Origin: an uncultured Bacteroidales bacterium
GTDB lineage: Bacteria > Bacteroidota > Bacteroidia > Bacteroidales > Paludibacteraceae
Direction of reading: 5' to 3'
Assembly: GCA_937892015.1 (NCBI GenBank)
Contig: CALAUY010000111.1
Span: 1 to 16,483 of the forward strand
DNA: 16,483 nt
Positions within the stretch are counted from its first letter, which is position 1; each line of letters begins with the position of its first letter. Under the pieces are notes generated by a model. That model did not search any database and was not told the DNA's origin. It saw nothing but the letters and a program-made list of their open reading frames with translations. Both the position numbers and the translations under genes were made by a program. Positions 1-6,851 of this stretch are shown here, piece by piece.

Positions 1-1
1 A

Positions 2-113
2 GGACTAATAGGACTAATAGGACTAATAGGACTAATAGGACTAATAGGACTAATAAGACTAATTAGGACCAATAGGACTAATAAGACCCATACGACCAAT
101 AAGACCAAAGACC
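2..113. repeat. 9-base tandem array upstream of the first gene
   Basis: Six exact copies of GGACTAATA run from position 2 to 55. Degenerate copies follow to about 113 (variants such as AGACTAATT, GGACCAATA, CGACCAATA). The array ends about 10 bases before the first start codon. No open reading frame of useful length crosses it and I see no TAnnTTTG promoter in it. The left edge is cut by the window, so the total copy number is unknown. It looks like a slippage-prone minisatellite in an intergenic or leader position. Confidence 0.9.
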
Positions 114-122
114 AATGATAAT

Positions 123-866
123 ATGAAAAACAGACTGATTTACTGTGTGTTAGGTCTGTTGTTGCCGGTGACGATGCTGTCGGCCAAACCGTACAGCGTG
201 ACGATTTTAGGCGAGTACGGTTACAACACGACTTGGGGCGGATTCGGTGGCGGCGAAGTGCGTGCTAATCTGCCGTTTAACGACTATTTCGAGTTGGATG
301 TGGCCGCTGAAGGCCTGTCGTCACGTGTTTACACGTTCAGCGCAACCGCCCGCCCCACGTTTCCCTTACCCGTTGGCGAGCTGTTCTTAGACGGAACACT
401 GTTCTACTCGGCCGTACAGCGCAACCGTATTGCCGACTTTGTGATGGCCGCTTCGTTGGGGTATCGCATGGACTATGTGTCGGTGCAGTTCGGCACGTTC
501 TGCCAGGTTTTCGGCGACTTAGACTACAACTACCATTCCCTGGACTCGTACAGCGTTGACCCGTTCAATGTACTCTATCGCATTCAAGCGAACGTCAGAC
601 CGCAGAAATCGCCATGGAATCTCTATCTCGGCGTTTCCGACTATACCGAACTGGAGTATGAACGCCACTGGCAACCACTCTTCTTCCTCGGCGTACACTA
701 CGACCTGCCGTTCTATAACGTGTTCAGTAAGTCGGATAATCTGCGTGGAAATATCCGCAATATTCGCCTGCTCGCAGAGGTCTATTGCAAGCCAACCGGC
801 ATGTTCCACCTCGATGCATCGTTCTACGGGATAAAAGGTAAACTCGGACTAAGTCTCAAGTTTTAA
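123..866 (+). CDS. secreted beta-rich protein of unknown function, possible outer-membrane barrel
   Basis: This is a 247-residue protein that I cannot assign to a named family. Residues 1 to about 21 form a Sec signal peptide (KNR, then a hydrophobic stretch ending LSA), so the protein should leave the cytoplasm. The mature part is rich in alternating Tyr/Phe/Val strands and has no obvious enzyme motif. It ends in a short amphipathic strand with a terminal Phe (LGLSLKF), which resembles the closing strand of outer-membrane beta-barrels. The ATG at 123 puts the signal peptide right at the N-terminus. It lies 57 bases before the metallophosphoesterase gene in the same direction and the two may be co-transcribed. 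The gene is real by codon pattern and signal peptide. The barrel reading is inference. Confidence 0.75.
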   Translation: MKNRLIYCVLGLLLPVTMLSAKPYSVTILGEYGYNTTWGGFGGGEVRANLPFNDYFELDVAAEGLSSRVYTFSATARPTFPLPVGELFLDGTLFYSAVQRNRIADFVMAASLGYRMDYVSVQFGTFCQVFGDLDYNYHSLDSYSVDPFNVLYRIQANVRPQKSPWNLYLGVSDYTELEYERHWQPLFFLGVHYDLPFYNVFSKSDNLRGNIRNIRLLAEVYCKPTGMFHLDASFYGIKGKLGLSLKF

Positions 867-906
867 CTTTAAACTTTAAACTTTGAACTTTGAACTTTAA
901 ACTTTA
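865..906. repeat. 7-base tandem array (AACTTTA/AACTTTG)
   Basis: Six uninterrupted 7-base units run from 865 to 906: AACTTTA twice, AACTTTG twice, AACTTTA twice. The first unit starts on the last two bases of the preceding gene's TAA stop codon. The array fills most of the short gap between the unknown secreted protein and the metallophosphoesterase. It contains no complete TAnnTTTG box in either direction, so it is not an obvious promoter. Confidence 0.9.
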
Positions 907-935
907 TAAGTGTTTGTTTTTCAATGGACAGTATC

Positions 936-1856
936 ATGAAGAAGATTTTCACTATCATAGCAGTGGCGGTACTTTTGACCGCTTGCGGAGAGAGTAATCT
1001 GGATGTGATTGGCATGGTGGCCACACGTTCGGAAGGTGCAGATGCCCGTTTTGCGCAATCGATGGCATACAAGCAAGAGCATGGCGTGGATACCATCGTT
1101 GTTGCCGACAACGATTACCTCTTGTACGTGGTGTCGGACACGCACGTCGATTTCACAACGTTTAACCTCGACACGTTCGTCACCGACTATTTGTCTGACC
1201 CCAAAGCAGCCCCTTTCTGTCTGCATCTGGGCGACCTTATCAACAGCGTCAACCATTACGACACGTGTGTGGCACATCTTGCGCGTATATGGGACGGAAC
1301 GGGCGACACCTGTTTCTGCATCCCCGGCAATCACGACATCTATTTCAACCAATGGCAGGTATATGCATCGCATCTCAAGACCGGATGCTACTATTTCATT
1401 GCTAAAACGCCGAATTTCAAGGACTTGTACATCGCCATCGACTCCAGTGACGGTACACTCGGCAAAAACCAGCGTAAGTGGTTAGAGGACGTGCTGTCGG
1501 CAGCACAAGAGGAGCACTATCGCCACATCATCGCTTTCACCCACACACATTTCTTCAAGGTGGATGCGTCGCAAGGTCATACCAGCAATTTCGCCCTTGA
1601 GGAGACGTACGACCTGTGCGACCTGTTCGCGCGATACGGGGTGGAATTGGTGCTACAAGGCCATTCGCACTCGCGCAACCTCACGAACTTCAAGGGCGTA
1701 CAGTACTTGCGGGTAGATGCACTCGAAGAGCATTTCTACAATGCATACTACACGATTCTGGATGTCGGACAGACCATCAACTGGCAGTTTGTGCCCGTCG
1801 GACTGCAAGACCCCGACAAGTTTGAACAATATATCCCGGGCAGACCGCACTTGTAG
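936..1856 (+). CDS. lipoprotein calcineurin-like metallophosphoesterase
   Basis: This is a predicted envelope phosphohydrolase of the calcineurin-like superfamily, which uses two metal ions to cleave phosphoesters. The full open frame from the ATG at 924 has 310 residues. I prefer the ATG at 936 (306 residues) because MKKIF then opens a standard lipoprotein signal ending in the lipobox LTAC. In the 310-residue numbering the metal-binding motifs are all present and in order: SDTH (Asp72, His74), LGDL (Asp104), PGNHD (Asn137, His138), THTH (His207, His209) and GHSH (His247, His249). About 30 residues separate the lipid-anchored Cys from the fold. The substrate cannot be told from the sequence. 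The gene converges on the C45-type hydrolase gene. The family call is very secure. Confidence 0.93.
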   Translation: MKKIFTIIAVAVLLTACGESNLDVIGMVATRSEGADARFAQSMAYKQEHGVDTIVVADNDYLLYVVSDTHVDFTTFNLDTFVTDYLSDPKAAPFCLHLGDLINSVNHYDTCVAHLARIWDGTGDTCFCIPGNHDIYFNQWQVYASHLKTGCYYFIAKTPNFKDLYIAIDSSDGTLGKNQRKWLEDVLSAAQEEHYRHIIAFTHTHFFKVDASQGHTSNFALEETYDLCDLFARYGVELVLQGHSHSRNLTNFKGVQYLRVDALEEHFYNAYYTILDVGQTINWQFVPVGLQDPDKFEQYIPGRPHL

Positions 1857-1885
1857 ATCTATCCGAGATATAACGTTAGGTTTCA

Positions 1886-1907
1886 GCGGATTACGTTGGT
1901 ATTCCGC
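1886..1907. terminator. weak hairpin between convergent genes
   Basis: GCGGA at 1886-1890 pairs with TCCGC at 1903-1907. After a T-T mismatch, TAC pairs with GTA around a GTTG loop. It sits in the 56-base gap between the two convergent genes, where a bidirectional terminator is expected. No run of T follows it on either strand, so this is a tentative call from position and symmetry only. Confidence 0.3.
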
Positions 1908-1912
1908 GAATA

Positions 1913-3115
1913 TCACAATTGGTATCCGGCAAACGCGTTGATATATGCTTTCCAATAGTCAGGCAGTTGTGCCGTGTACTGCCGGTAGAACTCATCATCG
2001 GTCAGTTCGTTATTCAGCCACTGACGGTAAATCTTGTAGAACGACTGGTCGATGATGGTCTCTGCCACGCCTGCACATTCTTTGAGTGAGGGCCGTCCTT
2101 CTGTCCCTTTCTGCACCACATCCACATGCACGTAGCGTTTGCCGTTACTCGTCTTATCAGGGAAGATATAGTTGTACTTCATCTTGTTCGAGTAGTCGGA
2201 GATGCGCGAATGGCCGCTCTTATCGAACTGCTTAACGTATTCGGGAAGGATGTCGGTTGTACCAACTAACAAGGGGATGGCGGGTGATGTGGCCGGATAA
2301 CCGAGCGATGTCCACATGACCGTTTTGGCAGGATCTTCACCGGCACGAACGCCCTCAACCGTGATAGCAGCTGACGTGATGCGGCGAGGGATAAAGTCTT
2401 GGTCAACCGTGATGCCCGATGCGGGACAATAGTCGTCAGGCGTTCCGAGCACAGCGTGACGATACGAGCGAGAGAAATGGTTCATCAGAAAATCGTGCTT
2501 CAGTTCGTACTCGCCGATAGAGTGTCCGCGAACATAGTCGTTCATGATGGAAGTGGCTGTTTTATAGCGTTCTACACCCATATAGTCCTCCTTGCGTCCG
2601 GCAAAAGAGAAATTGGTGACAACGCGAAAACCGGCCGGCTCTTTGTTGACATCGTACTCCCAAAACTGTTGGTTATTGACCTCGAAATACGAGGCACCAC
2701 CGTGCGCATCTATGATGCCGAAATTGGCCTCCACACCAAGAGGTTTCTTGTGGTTCTGCAGGAAAGCGCGAAAATCGTCAACTGTAGCACACTCGCCGAG
2801 TGCCTCGAACATGAGGATGCCCTCACGGTCCATTTTCTTGTCGGGCACGTTGTCATCTTTGAGGTTGTACGAGGCAGTGTTCATGATGCAGAATCCGGCC
2901 TCATTGATGCCTGTCCACACTTCGCCCGACTGCTTGGGGGCGTTCACGCCCTGATCCCGCTCAACACGGTTGTCGAGGCAGTCCGTGTCGCGGTTCTTGA
3001 ACATCACCGGCCGGCCGTCCAACGTGGCTTTACCCGCAACGATGATGGACGTACAGGCCAGCAAATAAGCCGTTTGGAGTACCCATACGAGGGTAGTGAC
3101 AAGTAGTTTTTTCAT
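1913..3115 (-). CDS. secreted C45-type Ntn-hydrolase (acyltransferase/amidohydrolase family)
   Basis: This 400-residue protein looks like the Ntn-hydrolase group that includes C45 acyl-coenzyme A:6-APA acyltransferase-like and choloylglycine-type amide hydrolases. Such enzymes use an N-terminal Cys, freed by cleavage, to attack linear C-N amide bonds. Residues 1-20 form a signal peptide (MKKLL to YLLA). Cys21 starts the mature chain in CTSIIVAGKA, followed by GRPVMFKNRD (residues 34-43), the usual strand and Arg/Asp region of this fold. A later stretch, NFGIIDAHGGASYFE, fits C45-like proteins. The gene is the last of the minus-strand block, 21 bases after the ABC transporter gene. The leader also reads as a lipobox (LLAC), so lipidation is an alternative fate for the same Cys. 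The substrate is unknown. Confidence 0.8.
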   Translation of the reverse strand: MKKLLVTTLVWVLQTAYLLACTSIIVAGKATLDGRPVMFKNRDTDCLDNRVERDQGVNAPKQSGEVWTGINEAGFCIMNTASYNLKDDNVPDKKMDREGILMFEALGECATVDDFRAFLQNHKKPLGVEANFGIIDAHGGASYFEVNNQQFWEYDVNKEPAGFRVVTNFSFAGRKEDYMGVERYKTATSIMNDYVRGHSIGEYELKHDFLMNHFSRSYRHAVLGTPDDYCPASGITVDQDFIPRRITSAAITVEGVRAGEDPAKTVMWTSLGYPATSPAIPLLVGTTDILPEYVKQFDKSGHSRISDYSNKMKYNYIFPDKTSNGKRYVHVDVVQKGTEGRPSLKECAGVAETIIDQSFYKIYRQWLNNELTDDEFYRQYTAQLPDYWKAYINAFAGYQL

Positions 3116-3136
3116 ACCGATATGTTTTGTTTGCGT

Positions 3137-4996
3137 TTATTGTTTATCGTTGCCGGCAGAGTCCTGCATGGCAATCATCTTGGCATAGTGCCCGCCCGCA
3201 GCAAGCAGTTGGTTGTGTGTACCGGCCTCAACGATTGTGCCCTCATGCAGGACGCAGATGAGGTCAGCATTGCGGATGGTGGATAGTCGATGCGCCACGA
3301 CCAGCGTCGTTCGGTTCTGCATCAACCTCTCCAGTGCTTGTTGTACGAGCTGCTCTGACTCGGTGTCTAATGCCGATGTGGCTTCATCGAGGATAAGTAT
3401 CTCGGGGTTCTTTAGGATAGCTCGGGCGATACTGATACGTTGTCGCTGACCACCGGAGAGCCGACTGCCCCGATCACCCACAACCGTATCGAACCCGTCA
3501 GGCGTGGCTGTGATGAAGTCCATCGCATTGGCTATGCGTGCCGCCTCGCGCACTTCCTCGTCCGTGGCGTTCTCTACCCCGAACGTGATGTTGTTGCGGA
3601 TAGTGTCGTTGAAGAGGATGGCATCTTGGTTGACAATGCCCATTCTGGCTCGTAGGTCGTGCAGGCCCATACGGCGGATATCGATGCCACCAATCAGGAT
3701 AGCCCCATCCGTCACGTCGTAGAACCGCGGCAAGAGGTCCACCAGCGTCGTCTTACCCGAACCCGATTGCCCGACAAAAGCGATTGTCTGTCCACGCCGG
3801 ATGGTCAAACGGATATGCTGCAAGACGGGTTGGTCGGGCTGATAGGCAAACGACACATCTTCGTACGCGATGAAAGGCTCATGTTGCGCATCAAGAGATA
3901 GTGGTTCGACCGGCTCAAGGATAGTCGATTGCGTGTTGAGGATGCGGTCGATACGCTCCAACGATGCCGTACCTTTACGAACAGAGTAGAGTGCTTTCGT
4001 CAAGTCCTTCGCAGGGTTGATGATAGAGTAGAAGATGACGAGATAGTAGATGAACTCCGCCGCGTCGATGGACGAATGGTCGGCCAGAATCAAGCCGCCC
4101 CCATACCAAAGAAGGATGGCAATAAGGGCTGTTCCGAGAAACTCGCTCACGGGATGAGCCAACATGTACTTGCGATGGATACGATTGAACGTGAGGCGAG
4201 TACGGTTGTTGAGGTCAGCGAACCGAGCCATCAGTTTCTGCTCTGCATTGAACGCTTTCACCACTCTCAGTCCGCTGAGCGTCTCTTCTATCTGTACCAG
4301 CAGTTCGGCCGTCTGTTCCTGCCCTTTCGTGGAACGTTTCTTCAGTGAGCGTCCGATACGTCCGATGAGCCACCCTGCGGTTGGGAGAAGTACGAGCACA
4401 AAGAGCGTGAGACGCCAACTCAGGCAGAACAGGACAACGATATAGATGACAATCATTATCGGGTCCTTGAACAGCATGTCCAGCGATGCCATGATAGACG
4501 CTTCCACCTCGTTGACATCCGATGTCATGCGCGACATCACATCACCTTTCTTCGCCTCGGTGAAGTAACCGATGGGCAAACTTACCACTTTGTCGTAGAG
4601 CTGTTGACGTAAGTCGCGTAGCACCCCCGTGCGGATAGGAATCATGAAGAACGAGGCAAGGTAAGTCGTCAGGCATTTGAGCCCCGTCATGACCACAAGG
4701 AACATCCCCAGCAAGAAAAGTACCCATCCTGCCCCGTTGACTGCAATCTGTTCGCCGAGTAGGTAGAAGAGGTTGTTTTTCAGTGCCTCTGCGATGACGG
4801 CAATGTCGTCCGACCACGAGAAAGGCTGATACGTCAGCACTTCGGTGTTCATACCGAAGAGGATATGCAGAACAGGTATGATGGCCGCGAACGAGAACAA
4901 CGAGAGAACGGTACTCAACAAGTTGAAGAGGATGTTGAGCACCACTTTCCCTCGATAAGGAGGAACGAACCGTTTAAGCAGTCTGAACAAGTCCAT
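3137..4996 (-). CDS. MsbA-like ABC exporter, fused permease and ATPase
   Basis: This is a 619-residue half-transporter that would dimerise in the inner membrane and drive export with ATP. The membrane domain spans about residues 17-335, with hydrophobic segments near 17-48, 91-118, 180-210 and 284-330. The nucleotide-binding domain follows, with Walker A GQSGSGKT (409-416), Q-loop Gln457 (VNQD), ABC signature LSGGQ (513-517), Walker B LILDEAT (534-540, catalytic Glu538) and H-loop His569. All key residues are intact. Its start codon directly follows the stop codon of the phosphorylase gene. lpxK lies one gene upstream, and since msbA and lpxK are adjacent in enterobacteria, lipid A-core flipping is the favoured role. 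Other type IV exporters look alike, so the substrate is inference. Confidence 0.92.
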   Translation of the reverse strand: MDLFRLLKRFVPPYRGKVVLNILFNLLSTVLSLFSFAAIIPVLHILFGMNTEVLTYQPFSWSDDIAVIAEALKNNLFYLLGEQIAVNGAGWVLFLLGMFLVVMTGLKCLTTYLASFFMIPIRTGVLRDLRQQLYDKVVSLPIGYFTEAKKGDVMSRMTSDVNEVEASIMASLDMLFKDPIMIVIYIVVLFCLSWRLTLFVLVLLPTAGWLIGRIGRSLKKRSTKGQEQTAELLVQIEETLSGLRVVKAFNAEQKLMARFADLNNRTRLTFNRIHRKYMLAHPVSEFLGTALIAILLWYGGGLILADHSSIDAAEFIYYLVIFYSIINPAKDLTKALYSVRKGTASLERIDRILNTQSTILEPVEPLSLDAQHEPFIAYEDVSFAYQPDQPVLQHIRLTIRRGQTIAFVGQSGSGKTTLVDLLPRFYDVTDGAILIGGIDIRRMGLHDLRARMGIVNQDAILFNDTIRNNITFGVENATDEEVREAARIANAMDFITATPDGFDTVVGDRGSRLSGGQRQRISIARAILKNPEILILDEATSALDTESEQLVQQALERLMQNRTTLVVAHRLSTIRNADLICVLHEGTIVEAGTHNQLLAAGGHYAKMIAMQDSAGNDKQ

Positions 4997-5809
4997 TTAG
5001 AGTGATTGGATGAGTTGGGTCATGATAAGCGTCATCTTCGGTTGCTGAGCATTGCCAATCTCTTGCACCTCTTCATGACTTACTTCCACAATCTTGCCCG
5101 GTACACCGAGGTCGGTGATGATGGACATACCAAACACCTTCATCCCCATGTGATGAGCCACGATGGCTTCTGGAACGGTGGACATCCCCACGGCATCACC
5201 GCCCACATTGCGGAAATAGACGTACTCGGCCGGCGTCTCGAACGTCGGGCCTTGTGTGCCGACATACACCCCTTCCATGACGCGGATATGGTTCTCTTTG
5301 GCAATCTGTTTGGCCTTGCGAATGAGCGAAGAAGTATATACTTCGTGCATGTCCGGGAAACGCGGACCCCATTTCTCTTCGTTGTGTCCGCGTAGCGGAT
5401 GTTCGGGGAACATGTTGATGTGGTCGTTGATGATCATCAGTTCACCAATCTCGAAATTGGGGTTCATACCACCGGCAGCGTTGCTGAGGAAAAGCGTCTC
5501 GATGCCCAGTTCGTGCATCACGCGGATAGGGTAGGTCACTGTTTTCATGTCGTAACCCTCGTAGTAGTGGAAACGACCCTGCATCGCAAGGATATCCACG
5601 CCGCCCAGTTTGCCGAGAATGAGTTTACCGCTGTGACCCTCCACGGTGGAAACAGGGAAATTAGGAATCTCCTGATATGGAATCTCTGTACGGTCAGTAA
5701 TCTGCGTGGCTAAATTGCCGAGTCCGGTACCTAACACGATGCCGACTTTGGGCTGTGCAGTCATTTTACCGCGGATAAAATCAGCGGTTGCTTGTACTTT
5801 GCTTAACAT
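4997..5809 (-). CDS. purine nucleoside phosphorylase (PNP/MTAP family, trimeric type)
   Basis: This is a cytoplasmic purine salvage enzyme that splits purine nucleosides with phosphate to give free base and ribose 1-phosphate. I take the ATG at 5809 (270 residues). The frame stays open to 5866, but the extra 19 residues lie inside lpxK and do not look like the family. Visible motifs are the phosphate loop GTGLG (27-31), EGHSGKL (57-63), His81 in GRFHYYEG, SNAAGG (109-114), GPTFET with Glu191, GMSTVPE with Met209, and SHEEV with His245. By comparison with human PNP, the base-contacting Asn243 is replaced by Asp233 in MSIITD. The start overlaps the lpxK end by 29 bases and the stop abuts the ABC transporter start. 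Confidence 0.93.
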   Translation of the reverse strand: MLSKVQATADFIRGKMTAQPKVGIVLGTGLGNLATQITDRTEIPYQEIPNFPVSTVEGHSGKLILGKLGGVDILAMQGRFHYYEGYDMKTVTYPIRVMHELGIETLFLSNAAGGMNPNFEIGELMIINDHINMFPEHPLRGHNEEKWGPRFPDMHEVYTSSLIRKAKQIAKENHIRVMEGVYVGTQGPTFETPAEYVYFRNVGGDAVGMSTVPEAIVAHHMGMKVFGMSIITDLGVPGKIVEVSHEEVQEIGNAQQPKMTLIMTQLIQSL

Positions 5810-6845
5810 AATGAATGATATTTGAATTAAAACTATTTTGGTCATTACCGACGAACTGTACGTCAATCGGTTGGATATAGATGTTGTTTTTCAGTTGTTC
5901 GGGCAGGGCACATTCACCGAGTCGCACGGCATCTTTCTCTGTGGTGACGATGAGGGCCGCTTGGTGCTCATGGGCATTCTGCTCGATACGTTTGATGTCT
6001 TTCTGCGTGAAGACATGATGGTCCGGGAACGCCAGTACACGGATGTCAGCACCCGTCTCGCGCAGATGGTCGGCCAAGTACCGAGGTTGCGCAATGCCGG
6101 TCAGTAGCAGTATCCTCTTGCCGCGAATGGCGTCAGGCGCAAGTGCCCGACCCGTTTCGCCACCAAAAGCAGGCACTAATGGCAAGTAACGCATCTTCGT
6201 GAAGACGAGCGTCTTGCAAGGTGGCAGTTGCAGTTTGTTGTCGATGATGCGCTGCTCGATGGGTTGAATAGTGTCGGGACATTTGCTGACAACAACCATG
6301 TCGGCCCTCGATGCCCCTTGGGGTGACTCACGGAGTCGCCCTAACGGCAACATCTTGTCCTCGACATACAGTCGGTCAGCGGGTGTGAGGAGGATGGCAT
6401 ACCCGGGCTGCATACGGCGATGTTGAAAAGCATCGTCGAGTAGCACCACCTGTACATCAGGATGGCGGTTCTTCAGGTGCTTGATGCCGTTCAGTCGGTT
6501 TTCACATACCGCGACAATCAGTTCAGGGAACTTGCGTTTGAGTTGCAGTGCCTCATCGCCGACACCGCTTGTGGTGGAGTCGGTACTGACCTCCACATAC
6601 CCTACTGTGCGCCTTTTGTAACCTCTGGATAGAACGGCCGTCACGATACCATGGTCGTGCATCAAGCGCACCAGATACTCCACATGAGGTGTCTTGCCCG
6701 TACCGCCAACGGCCAGATTACCCACGCAGATGGCGGGTAATGCCGGTCGATGCGAGCGCAGGATATGCGCCTCGTAGAGCAAGTTCCGAAAACCCGCTCC
6801 TATCCCGTACAACCATGACAATATGTGAAGCAGAACGGTCATCAA
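5781..6845 (-). CDS. lpxK: tetraacyldisaccharide 4'-kinase LpxK (lipid A synthesis)
   Basis: LpxK phosphorylates the 4' position of the tetraacyldisaccharide lipid A precursor at the inner face of the inner membrane. The 354-residue length is normal. An N-terminal hydrophobic, membrane-associating segment (about 4-24) is followed by the family Walker A, VGNLAVGGTGKTP (41-53). Further on come the conserved LLDDAFQHR and LPLGRLRE stretches and a late TTEKDAVRL, all diagnostic of LpxK. The start lies 6 bases after the sppA stop codon, and the end overlaps the purine nucleoside phosphorylase start by 29 bases, so translation is probably coupled. A second Met follows the first, so the start could be 3 bases further in. 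The identification is firm. Confidence 0.96.
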   Translation of the reverse strand: MMTVLLHILSWLYGIGAGFRNLLYEAHILRSHRPALPAICVGNLAVGGTGKTPHVEYLVRLMHDHGIVTAVLSRGYKRRTVGYVEVSTDSTTSGVGDEALQLKRKFPELIVAVCENRLNGIKHLKNRHPDVQVVLLDDAFQHRRMQPGYAILLTPADRLYVEDKMLPLGRLRESPQGASRADMVVVSKCPDTIQPIEQRIIDNKLQLPPCKTLVFTKMRYLPLVPAFGGETGRALAPDAIRGKRILLLTGIAQPRYLADHLRETGADIRVLAFPDHHVFTQKDIKRIEQNAHEHQAALIVTTEKDAVRLGECALPEQLKNNIYIQPIDVQFVGNDQNSFNSNIIHYVKQSTSNR

Positions 6846-6851
6846 TATGCG

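Noticed and set aside
1653..1955. 100-residue minus-strand frame overlapping the metallophosphoesterase end
   Set aside because: It is a shadow of the well-supported + strand gene and has no motif.
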